Virus record (IMG/VR): IMGVR_UViG_3300006789_000163
Span: 1-23,587 of that record
Length of the DNA: 23,587 nucleotides
Source of the DNA: a virus
Direction: 5' to 3' (one strand)
The notes under the pieces were generated by a model. That model was given only the letters and a program-made list of their open reading frames with translations. It had not been told where the DNA came from and did not search any database. Shown here piece after piece: positions 7,412 through 13,971 of this stretch; position 1 is the stretch's first letter, and each line of letters begins with the position of its first letter. Made by a program: the position numbers and the translations under genes.

Positions 7412-7635
7412 AATACACCATGAAAGGTGGTGCAATATTTGTTGGTTATGACAAGTATGAGATTGTAGAAGCAATTGCAGAATCTAGCTTTGCACCTACC
7501 AACACCACAGAACAGTTTATGCAGGAGTGTGCTAACCGTATCAAGATACAGTTTGGTTATAGGTTAGATTACTACAATGCAGATACTTTCATTGACGAGT
7601 TGCTTAAATATCAATTATTACAGGAGATCAAATAA
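7399..7635 (+). CDS. Small hypothetical protein in the amidoligase operon, 78 aa
   Basis: It starts 13 bases before the amidoligase stop and ends in a TAATG overlap with the next gene, so it is firmly embedded in the operon. An internal ATG at residue 8 (MKGGAIFVGY) is an alternative start. The protein is mixed alpha/beta with several aromatics (FGYRLDYYNADTF) and no Cys pairs beyond one Cys. I do not recognise a domain. Its position between ligase and cyclotransferase suggests an accessory or substrate-carrier role, which is inference only. Confidence 0.65.
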   Translation: MHKLKYTMKGGAIFVGYDKYEIVEAIAESSFAPTNTTEQFMQECANRIKIQFGYRLDYYNADTFIDELLKYQLLQEIK

Positions 7636-8108
7636 TGTTTTACTTTGCCTACGGTGCGAACCTTAATATCCGAAACATGAGTGTTAGATGCCCTAATGCT
7701 AAACCAATAGTGCCTATTACACTTAATGATATGCAGTTAGTGTTTAGGGGTGTTGCTGATATAGAACATAAACAAGGTGCAATATTGCATGGTGCTATAT
7801 GGGATATTACAGACGAGTGTGAAGCTAGTCTTGATATTTTTGAGGGTTATCCAAGTCTATACAGAAAAGAATACTTTACTGTAAAACTAAGCGATCAACT
7901 TGCAAAAGACTTTGGTGATACTGCTGATGTTTTAGTTTATCGTATGAATCGTGATGGTTATTCACCACCAAGTCATATGTACTATGAAACCATAAGACAG
8001 GGTTATAGGGATTTTAACTTAGACCCTACTAATCTTATACAAGCAAGGGACTCATTCCCTAACCATATGCACAAACAAGACATATGGCGATCTAAACAAT
8101 GGGGGTAA
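7635..8108 (+). CDS. Gamma-glutamylcyclotransferase-like (AIG2/GGCT) protein
   Basis: A 157-aa protein beginning MFYFAYGANL, a variant of the family's YGSNL substrate-binding loop (residues 5-10 are AYGANL). The candidate catalytic Glu is in IFEGYPSLYRKEYF (near residues 74-87), with a hydrophobic core strand around VLVYRM. GGCT-fold enzymes cleave gamma-glutamyl amides with release of 5-oxoproline. Being last in the amidoligase operon, it probably acts on the product of that ligase. The stop TAA at 8106-8108 lies in the loop of a perfect 7-bp inverted repeat (AATGGGG/CCCCATT) and touches repeat element R1. Confidence 0.8.
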   Translation: MFYFAYGANLNIRNMSVRCPNAKPIVPITLNDMQLVFRGVADIEHKQGAILHGAIWDITDECEASLDIFEGYPSLYRKEYFTVKLSDQLAKDFGDTADVLVYRMNRDGYSPPSHMYYETIRQGYRDFNLDPTNLIQARDSFPNHMHKQDIWRSKQWG

Positions 8109-8188
8109 AACCCCATTACTTCGTTAAGGGTTTACCATTGGTAGACCCGCAAGAAGTTCACCAAGAGCCTGTCAGACAACCAATTTCT
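8108..8188 (+). repeat. R1: 81-nt element, left arm of an inverted repeat around the IbrAB-ParB cassette
   Basis: It starts at the stop of the GGCT gene and matches the reverse complement of 11274-11354 without gaps (64 of 81 by hand count). The inner 19 bases, 8170-8188, are exact. It folds well: GGGTTTACC (8127-8135) against GGTAGACCC around an ATT loop, flanked by ACTTC...GAAGT. The overlapping AATGGGG/CCCCATT pair (8098-8117) adds a second hairpin. It may also help end convergent transcription, although no T-tract is present. Confidence 0.85.
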
Positions 8189-8715
8189 TAATCAAACTCC
8201 CTTTCTTTCGTATCGGGAACCCAACCTTTACTAAATTCACTACCGCTACCTTTTTCTGTCATAGGTGCAAAATCATATAAACGATCTATTTCTTCTTGTT
8301 CCATACCAAGCATTTTCTGAATCTTTTTATCATCGTAGTTATGTTTATCTCTCATTTCTCTAACAATGTTTGTCATAGACAAGATCATGTGATTACCCCT
8401 TGCCCTGTTGTGAACTATAGTTGCAACCATTTGTTGTGCTTGATCTACTTCTTTGCTTAGATAAACAACTGGAACATATCCATCTGTCATAGCAAAAATA
8501 TCTTCATCTGCTGAAACAGTCCATCTATGAAAACCATCCACTATCTCTCCACTTTGCCTTGCTACTATTGGTTGTGTCCAACCGCACAAAGTTATACTTG
8601 TTTTAAGAAGTTCTAATTCTACTGGTGCAACTTTGTTTGGGTTGTAATCATTTGCTTTAAGTTTATCTCTATGCACCCATTCCATATTATTTATAGGTTG
8701 TTTATTCTTGCCCAT
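8188..8715 (-). CDS. ParB-like nuclease-domain protein, IbrB-like
   Basis: 175 aa from ATG 8715, preceded by GAGG/GGAAAG and overlapping the IbrA-like stop by 14 bases; the long in-frame extension into that gene is an artefact. The ParB/sulfiredoxin-fold core is clear: W....KL..NDYNPN (13-27), GW.QPIVA (45-52) and VDGFHRW (59-65), in place of the GERR-type nucleotide box. A helical C-terminus (LGMEQEEIDRLYDF) follows. In E. coli prophages, IbrB pairs with the PAPS-reductase-like IbrA and affects prophage-linked gene expression; the biochemistry is unsettled. Gene order and spacing here match that pair. The stop codon abuts the exact core of repeat R1. Confidence 0.8.
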   Translation of the reverse strand: MGKNKQPINNMEWVHRDKLKANDYNPNKVAPVELELLKTSITLCGWTQPIVARQSGEIVDGFHRWTVSADEDIFAMTDGYVPVVYLSKEVDQAQQMVATIVHNRARGNHMILSMTNIVREMRDKHNYDDKKIQKMLGMEQEEIDRLYDFAPMTEKGSGSEFSKGWVPDTKEREFD

Positions 8716-9916
8716 GTCTTTCCGCCTCATATTTCTTTTTTTGTGATTCTTGTTGTTTAGGATCAGTTGTAAACAATGGTTGTTTACGACCTTTATAATC
8801 ACCTCGCATTGCAATACGAAGAAGATACTCCCAACCAACCCCTGTTACATAATGGTGAGTTTTTAAAATCGGCTCAGAAGTTTTTTGATAGTGTGCATCT
8901 ATTTGTTCTTGTATTCTTTTTGCGACCTCTGATCTATAAGGTTGTGGATGTTTGCCAATATAGTATTTTACAAACTGTAACCATGTCATGTCTTTGGGTT
9001 TTTCTGGAAGTCCACCAAAACCATAGAGTTCAGTATTTGCATATCTTGCTGCTGTTGCTGCACCTGCTACCCTTGTTTGCATTTTTTCCCATATATCGGG
9101 AAAAGCTACAGAGTATTGCCAAAGACCACGCATGGGTTCTTCACCATATGGGGGTGCGCACCTTTGTTGTAAATGTGTAAGACCCAATCTTTCTAAGATG
9201 TCATATGTGGTGTTGTAATCCCATTCAAACTTTTGCGGTAGTGTCCAAACATCAACAGTTTTCATGTCATATATTGGGCATACCTTAAATACATTCCCTA
9301 ATGCAGTTTTAGACTTTAAAGAAATTATGTAATCTTCATATCTTTTACCATCACCAGTTTGCAAGATGGTTCTGTATCTAGTCAAAGATTCTTCTGACCG
9401 TATTCCCATAATAACCCCAACTTCTCCCCAGTCCTGTGGGGGGAAAAGCAAACCATTACACTCAGGAACAGTTGGTCTTTGATTAACTTCTGACGGGAAA
9501 ACATCTAAATCATCACCAGTTATTACACAATCATAATCAGGCATAGGGCGAACCCATTTATCTTTATCTTCAGGTGCCCACGGATACCAATAGGGTTCTG
9601 ACCTTGAGCAACCGTTTCTATGTTTCACTGGTATGCACAACCAATTCATTTTGACTTCGGGAAGATCAGCTACACGCTTCACATAATCTATTGTTTCATA
9701 TGGGATTGCTTCTTCATCAAAGAAGTAAACTTCTAGGGGTAGTTTGTTTCTTTCTTTTGCTACTTCTAATGTTAGATTAAGACATACTGTAGAATCTTTG
9801 CCACCACTAAACATAACCACGACATTATCAAAAATATCATAAGTTCGTCTTATGCGTTCCAGTGCAAGTTCATAGACATTTTGCTCTATTTCCTTTTTTT
9901 TATGTACTTTTGACAT
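8702..9916 (-). CDS. PAPS reductase-like PP-loop protein, IbrA-like
   Basis: 404 aa with the PP-loop ATP-pyrophosphatase motif SGGKDST (37-43) after a VVVMF strand, as in PAPS reductase, DndC and related adenylating enzymes. Other landmarks are FFDEEAIPYE (65-74), VGVIMGIRSEES, VCPIYDM and QRCAPPYGEEPMRG with a conserved Cys, and a basic C-terminus. The length and C-terminal half fit IbrA-type proteins rather than assimilatory CysH, which is shorter and ends in an ECG(L)H-type Cys. It probably adenylates a substrate or transfers sulfur, target unknown. The Shine-Dalgarno AGAGGA lies in repeat R4. It is coupled to the IbrB-like gene downstream. Confidence 0.85.
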   Translation of the reverse strand: MSKVHKKKEIEQNVYELALERIRRTYDIFDNVVVMFSGGKDSTVCLNLTLEVAKERNKLPLEVYFFDEEAIPYETIDYVKRVADLPEVKMNWLCIPVKHRNGCSRSEPYWYPWAPEDKDKWVRPMPDYDCVITGDDLDVFPSEVNQRPTVPECNGLLFPPQDWGEVGVIMGIRSEESLTRYRTILQTGDGKRYEDYIISLKSKTALGNVFKVCPIYDMKTVDVWTLPQKFEWDYNTTYDILERLGLTHLQQRCAPPYGEEPMRGLWQYSVAFPDIWEKMQTRVAGAATAARYANTELYGFGGLPEKPKDMTWLQFVKYYIGKHPQPYRSEVAKRIQEQIDAHYQKTSEPILKTHHYVTGVGWEYLLRIAMRGDYKGRKQPLFTTDPKQQESQKKKYEAERHGQE

Positions 9917-9924
9917 AATTTAGT

Positions 9925-9982
9925 CCTCTGACATACGGTCTGTGAGCATCTTGAGGGTAGGTTAATACCCTAAGACCTACCC
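9925..9982 (-). repeat. R4: member of the post-stop repeat family with an 8-bp hairpin
   Basis: On the minus strand, 9966 down to 9925 aligns without gaps to 16089-16130 (33 of 42 by hand count), including ATTAACCTACCC and AAGATGCTC. A perfect stem GGGTAGGT (9955-9962) and ACCTACCC (9975-9982) spans the stop codon of the cupin gene. Its 3' end supplies the Shine-Dalgarno (TCAGAGGA) of the IbrA-like gene. Confidence 0.75.
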
Positions 9983-10669
9983 TTTTCCGTGATTTATGTA
10001 GGTTCTGTTTAACATTGGGTGATCTATATCTGTGGGCCCAAAGTCTGAATCGGGGTGATATGCAATTATGTCCATATAGTTTTCTGCAGTCCTAAAGCTA
10101 TGAACTTCACCCTCTTCTAAACAAAACATCATGCCTTTAGATAAATCTTCTTCCCATCCCTTTTGTTTGCCATCAGGCTTTTGGAATGCTTCGCCTTTAC
10201 CACCTATTACAATGCCCATTCTTATACTTGGGTGTAGATGTTGGGTTTGATCTATACCCATTGGAAAGTGCAAATAGTTTAAACATGGGTCGCCCAGGCG
10301 GGGTGGCATAATTAGCAAACTATCAGTACAACCATCAATGTAAGACAACCTGCCGTTTTTTTCAGATTTACCAACCATATCAATACCTCTAAAACCATAC
10401 CTCACAATGACAAATAGCTGTCCATCTTCCATCATTTCAATATGGGTATTATCTTGAATTGGGGTTTTAAGACTAAAAAAGTCATTTTCGCTTATTGTCC
10501 ATGTATCTTCAGAATGAATAACAAAAGTACCTTTAGTGCAAAACCCGTACATATTGCCTATTGTTTCTTCCATTACATAATTATCAGATACAGAAATCAT
10601 TTTTGTCGGATACATGGTATCTGTCATATCAATAATTTCTCCGTGCGTAGGTTCAGGTATTAAGATCAT
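9977..10669 (-). CDS. Cupin-fold protein of unknown function
   Basis: 230 aa with two weak cupin repeats. The C-terminal one is clearer: LHFPMGIDQTQHLHPSIRMG (133-152) provides HxH (H144, H146), and GMMFCLEEGEVHSF (179-192) provides the second-motif His (H190), so a metal site is likely. The usual Glu after HxH is replaced by Arg150. The N-terminal repeat (YGFCTKGTFVIHSEDTW) lacks an evident metal set. The start overlaps the ParB-like stop (ATGA). Cupins include dioxygenases, isomerases and binding proteins; no substrate can be named. Its place between ParB-like and IbrA/IbrB-like genes suggests work on the same substrate. Confidence 0.7.
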   Translation of the reverse strand: MILIPEPTHGEIIDMTDTMYPTKMISVSDNYVMEETIGNMYGFCTKGTFVIHSEDTWTISENDFFSLKTPIQDNTHIEMMEDGQLFVIVRYGFRGIDMVGKSEKNGRLSYIDGCTDSLLIMPPRLGDPCLNYLHFPMGIDQTQHLHPSIRMGIVIGGKGEAFQKPDGKQKGWEEDLSKGMMFCLEEGEVHSFRTAENYMDIIAYHPDSDFGPTDIDHPMLNRTYINHGKG

Positions 10670-11256
10670 TTGTAGTTCCTCACTAAATATAAAAAAGCAT
10701 TTGATTTTGTTTGTAGTTCCTTGTCATCTCTTATTTTTTCAAGAAGATTCATTACCTCATCTCTTTCTTCTGTTTCAAAATAAAACATTAAGGGTACTTG
10801 GTTTGTAAGTTCGCTTGCTGAATAACCAACAGAATCTACTGAAACATCATCATCAATCATATCATCTAAAGACTCAACAAATGACTCTGAATCATCAAAA
10901 GTAAAACCTGCTACTTCCATGTTCATTTCTTTAAGTTGTGATAATTCTTTATCTAAAAAATCTTGTTCCCATTGCGAATATTCTGCAACTTTATTATCTG
11001 CTAATCTATATGCGTTTATACTTTCGGGTTTGCCTTTATAGATAGTGCAAGGCATTTCAGTTAATCCAAGTTTCTTTGCTGCCAACAATCTTGTGTGACC
11101 TGCAACTATGACATTGTTTTCATCAATACATATAACTTGTTGTATACCATGATTGTTAAATGACTTAGCAACTTCATTTACAGCTTGCTCAGATATAACT
11201 CTTGGGTTTTGAAAGTAAGGTATTAGTTCATCAACCTTTTTTGTTACTATGTCCAT
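10666..11256 (-). CDS. ParB-like N-terminal domain protein, second copy in the cassette
   Basis: 196 aa. Residues 1-90 are a ParB/Srx nuclease-type domain: V.ELIPY..NPR (8-19), a helix ending HGIQQVI (36-42), and VIVAGHTRLLAAKKLG (49-64), the GHTR box being the nucleotide site. The C-terminus is acidic (SLDDMIDDDVSVDS) and then hydrophobic-charged. Phages carry such proteins beside methyltransferases or IbrA-like enzymes; partition activity is unlikely without ParA. No Shine-Dalgarno precedes the ATG at 11256, and promoter P4 ends ten bases before it, so the mRNA is probably leaderless. It heads the leftward four-gene cassette. Confidence 0.8.
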   Translation of the reverse strand: MDIVTKKVDELIPYFQNPRVISEQAVNEVAKSFNNHGIQQVICIDENNVIVAGHTRLLAAKKLGLTEMPCTIYKGKPESINAYRLADNKVAEYSQWEQDFLDKELSQLKEMNMEVAGFTFDDSESFVESLDDMIDDDVSVDSVGYSASELTNQVPLMFYFETEERDEVMNLLEKIRDDKELQTKSNAFLYLVRNYK

Positions 11257-11265
11257 ATTGGGTTA

Positions 11266-11293
11266 ATAATAACAGAAATTGGTTGTCTGACAA
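11266..11293 (-). promoter_or_regulatory. Leftward promoter P4 for the ParB-cupin-IbrAB cassette
   Basis: On the minus strand, TTGTCA (11293-11288), a 16-base spacer and TATTAT (11271-11266). The -35 is half of the dyad TTGTC-A-GACAA inside repeat R2, which could be an operator. Expected initiation is within a few bases of the ATG at 11256, and no Shine-Dalgarno is seen, consistent with a leaderless transcript. Confidence 0.5.
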
Positions 11294-11354
11294 GCTGTCT
11301 ATTTACTTCTTGCGGTAAGGTTAATGGTAAACCTTTAACGGAGTTATGGGGTTT
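11274..11354 (-). repeat. R2: 81-nt element, right arm of the inverted repeat
   Basis: It begins on the base after the primase-helicase stop and runs leftward. It matches R1 (8108-8188) as an inverted copy, 64 of 81 without gaps, and R3 (16067-16128) at 41 of 62 by hand count. The inner 19 bases are identical to R1. It can form AAGGTT...AACCTT, and it contains the -35 and spacer of promoter P4. Confidence 0.85.
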
Positions 11355-13067
11355 CTAGCGATTTTGCCATTCTTCAGGTATTTCAAAATCACTGGTAATT
11401 TTGTGTTCTCTAAAAATTCTACGGTTCATATCAAATTTAAATGTGGCTTCACCTATTTTGCCGTATAAATCTTGCTCTCTAATTTTTCTTGTTAAGACCT
11501 GTGTAGTGTTTTCATCAAAGTCTCTATGAATTGTAAGAATACAATCAGATTGGTTTGACCAATGACTAGCACCACTAATGTCATATGAAGATGGGGCAGA
11601 ATAACCACCGTCATTATTTTTTTGTAATTTTGTGGGATGTGCAACAACCCAAACAACTATGTCATGTACACGGGCAAACCTTTTACATTTAGATATAAAA
11701 TCTCTTATATGCTCATCTTCTCTTTGATTACCCTGTCTTACAGCACTTACTTCGTTGTAAGGGTCTATTACTATTCCATTTATGCCGTATTTAAGTACGC
11801 TTGCTTTTGCAATTTCTAAAATATAATCAATGTTAGGAACTGTGTCTTGCGTTTCAATAAAGTAAAAGTGTTTGTGTAACCATTCCATAGCTTGTTCTAA
11901 TTCATACTTGCTCATTCTATTTTGTTCGCCAATATCAAATGGTTTTTCGTTATACATTTGCACCATTCTTCTTATGTGCATTGATGTGCTATGTTCGGGT
12001 GAGAATAAAGCAAAAGACCATTCTTGTGATTGTGCTAACTTAATTAACATTTGATCTAAAAAATATGATTTGCCGTGATTAGGTACACCAGTTATACAAT
12101 GAAAAGTACCTTTCATAATTTTGTAGATTTCATCAAGGCTTGGATAACCTACTTCCACTGGTTTCACATAGTTGCCATTGTAGAGATCAATTACACTTCC
12201 TGCATATTGGTTTGTCGTGTATAAACCGTCTACTGGATATGGGACTGCTTGCTCAATCACTTGTTTTAATTTTTCTGTACCGTGTTTAACCAATACTTCA
12301 TTTGCATCTTTGCAGTCATTTGGAATCTGTACATACCAACATATATCTTTGCCGAATCTATGTAGCAATTCATCATGTAAACTTTTACCTGCTTGATCGT
12401 TGTCAGTAAATATAATTATGTTTTTTGCTTTTAAACTACAATTTTCCAAAGCCTTAAACCTTGCATCATCTTTTTTAAATTTAGCTTCTTTTGGTGCGCC
12501 ATCGGGTAATGACACTGCATTGGTATAACCAACCTCATATAAGGAAAGCACATCCATTTCACCCTCAACAAAAATTACTGTTTCAGTGTCTTTAGCATTT
12601 TGGAAATTAAATAAAGTCCTTTCGGCATTTGGTGATTGTTTAAATTTTTTATCTCTAGTTCTGTATTTAATGTTTACAACTTCATTGTTGTCATTAAGGT
12701 ATGGAAAAGCCAACCAACTACCCTCAACATATATATCAAGAGCATCTACTGTATCTTTATGTATGCCGCGCTTTGCGAAAAAAGAATACATACTTTCTGT
12801 CTTACTTGGTTCGCTTGGTGTTGTTGGTCTTACATATATGCTTTTCTTTACATAGTTATTTTGATAATTATTTCCACCTGTACCACCAGTCCAATCACAA
12901 TGATGGCATAACCAAACAGCACTTCCATCATCATTAATGCTTACCGAAAGTGGGTTATCATGTGAATCGTGGGGTGGTTGGCATTGTGGACATTTGGTTT
13001 TTTTATTTCCAACTGTTGTGTTTTTGAGACTAATACCGTTATCAGCTAATTTACTTTCTACATTCAT
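11355..13067 (-). CDS. Bifunctional primase-helicase (T7 gp4 / Twinkle type)
   Basis: 570 aa with the full domain order. The zinc finger is CPQC (26-29) and CHHC (54-57). The Toprim domain has FVEGEMD (166-172) and TDNDQAG (221-227), then KDANE (253-257). The RecA-like DnaB helicase has Walker A GVPNHGKS (327-334), Walker B GIVIDPYNE and the VAHPTKLQK motif. It would unwind the replication fork and make primers for the phage or host polymerase. GCAGGA lies about ten bases before the ATG at 13067, inside the end of the initiator gene. It is the third gene of the leftward replication operon; R2 follows directly after its stop. Confidence 0.95.
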   Translation of the reverse strand: MNVESKLADNGISLKNTTVGNKKTKCPQCQPPHDSHDNPLSVSINDDGSAVWLCHHCDWTGGTGGNNYQNNYVKKSIYVRPTTPSEPSKTESMYSFFAKRGIHKDTVDALDIYVEGSWLAFPYLNDNNEVVNIKYRTRDKKFKQSPNAERTLFNFQNAKDTETVIFVEGEMDVLSLYEVGYTNAVSLPDGAPKEAKFKKDDARFKALENCSLKAKNIIIFTDNDQAGKSLHDELLHRFGKDICWYVQIPNDCKDANEVLVKHGTEKLKQVIEQAVPYPVDGLYTTNQYAGSVIDLYNGNYVKPVEVGYPSLDEIYKIMKGTFHCITGVPNHGKSYFLDQMLIKLAQSQEWSFALFSPEHSTSMHIRRMVQMYNEKPFDIGEQNRMSKYELEQAMEWLHKHFYFIETQDTVPNIDYILEIAKASVLKYGINGIVIDPYNEVSAVRQGNQREDEHIRDFISKCKRFARVHDIVVWVVAHPTKLQKNNDGGYSAPSSYDISGASHWSNQSDCILTIHRDFDENTTQVLTRKIREQDLYGKIGEATFKFDMNRRIFREHKITSDFEIPEEWQNR

Positions 13068-13072
13068 AATAT

Positions 13073-13672
13073 TTATCCTGCTATGTTATTCAAATTACTT
13101 TTTTTCCATTTTACATTTTCAAAATCAATAAACCTTTTTTGACTTAACCATGTTGAGCCATGTGGTATAAATCTTTCTTCCGTGTTATTACTTTTGACTT
13201 GTTGTGCAAAGATGATAGTAGCTTTCATTAATTTATCAAAGTCGTAATCTTTTACTGCAATCTTGAATTTTTGCATGGTTGCATACTTATTAATTTTTCT
13301 AGGATAGACTTTCCAAAATTTTTCAAAATCCACACTATATTTATCTTTTGTATCTTCTTTAGTATTAGTGGTCGTGGGTGTCCTAACGGGTAGGACATCA
13401 GTGTCCACACTAAGATAATATCTATTACTAGTACCAGTTCTATGTTCTATGTTTAAAAAATTATTTTCTTGTAGATATTTTAATGATCTGCGAATTGTAC
13501 GATCTGAAACGCCAACTAATTTTCCTAAATGTTTTTCACTTGGATAACAACTGTTATGTTCATCACAGTAATTTGCTAATAATATTAATACGCATTTAGT
13601 AGTTGGTGTGTCGCAAGTTTGTTTAATTGACCATGAAAGGGCTTGAATACTCATTGGCACATATTGTACCAT
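13073..13672 (-). CDS. Helix-turn-helix replication initiation protein (lambda O / DnaD-like)
   Basis: 199 aa from ATG 13672, or 193 aa from ATG 13654. Residues about 8-85 form a winged helix (LLANYCDEHNSCYPS, LVGVSDRTIRRSLKYLQ), typical of phage replication initiators. A polar Thr-rich linker leads to a C-terminal domain with FEKFWKVYPRKINK (about 116-129) and FIPHGSTWLSQKRF, seen in lambda O-like and replisome-organiser proteins. It likely binds an origin and loads the primase-helicase encoded directly downstream. A near-perfect dyad TGGCACA-TAT-TGTACCA (13655-13671) covers the region between the two candidate starts and may control translation or bind a regulator. Confidence 0.75.
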   Translation of the reverse strand: MVQYVPMSIQALSWSIKQTCDTPTTKCVLILLANYCDEHNSCYPSEKHLGKLVGVSDRTIRRSLKYLQENNFLNIEHRTGTSNRYYLSVDTDVLPVRTPTTTNTKEDTKDKYSVDFEKFWKVYPRKINKYATMQKFKIAVKDYDFDKLMKATIIFAQQVKSNNTEERFIPHGSTWLSQKRFIDFENVKWKKSNLNNIAG

Positions 13673-13681
13673 TTCATTTAT

Positions 13682-13894
13682 TTATTCAAGTGGTAAATTG
13701 TAAAAATCGTTTGCAGTTACCTCGCCATTTGTAGATTTGTAAATTACATTCATTTCCTGAAGTCTTGGAATCCTATGCCCACGACACCATTTAGCTAATG
13801 CACTATGCGAGATAACCATTCCTTGTTCATTGCATATATCTAAGAACTCGGCATGGGTTAATTGTTCTTTTTTTAACCATTCGTTGATTTTCAT
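13682..13894 (-). CDS. Small HTH repressor (YdaS/Cro-like), 70 aa
   Basis: A compact helix-turn-helix protein: WLKKEQLTHAEFLDIC, then VISHSALAKWCRGHRIPRL with the recognition helix SALAKWCRG (about residues 30-38). The C-terminal VTANDFYNL is typical of small Cro/YdaS-type phage regulators. The ATG at 13894 has no Shine-Dalgarno. It lies seven bases past a leftward extended -10, so the mRNA is probably leaderless, like lambda cI from PRM. It heads the replication operon and faces the recombination operon across a dyad overlapping the rightward -35, so it likely represses that promoter and possibly itself. Confidence 0.75.
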   Translation of the reverse strand: MKINEWLKKEQLTHAEFLDICNEQGMVISHSALAKWCRGHRIPRLQEMNVIYKSTNGEVTANDFYNLPLE

Positions 13895-13900
13895 AAATCC

Positions 13901-13946
13901 AGTCTAGCACAATAAGGGTTGATTGAAACCCATTTTGTGTCATAAT
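13901..13946. promoter_or_regulatory. Divergent promoter and operator region of the genetic switch
   Basis: Rightward P5 is TTGATT (13919-13924), 16-base spacer, CATAAT (13941-13946), followed by GAGGTG (13960-13965) before the ATG at 13972. Leftward, TGC-TAGACT (-10 at 13906-13901, extended by TG) has a weak -35 TTTCAA 16 bases upstream. The inverted repeat GGGTT-N6-AACCC (13916-13931) overlaps both -35 regions and is a good candidate operator for the HTH protein at 13682-13894. Confidence 0.6.
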
Positions 13947-13971
13947 AGGTGCATATTTTGAGGTGCATAGT

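Noticed and set aside
8108-8188. R elements as integron attC sites
   Set aside because: They follow stop codons and fold with bulges, as attC sites do. However, the ends lack complementary RYYYAAC/GTTRRRY core boxes, and no integrase is in the window.
8702-9916. A DndC phosphorothioation system or an assimilatory CysH
   Set aside because: No DndA, DndD or DndE neighbours and no DGQHR-type DndB are present. The length and C-terminal motifs fit IbrA better, and the CysH C-terminal Cys motif is not seen.
10666-11256. Plasmid-like ParABS partition locus
   Set aside because: No ParA ATPase and no parS cluster. Both ParB-like genes have only the nuclease-type N-terminal domain and lie with IbrA-like and cupin genes.
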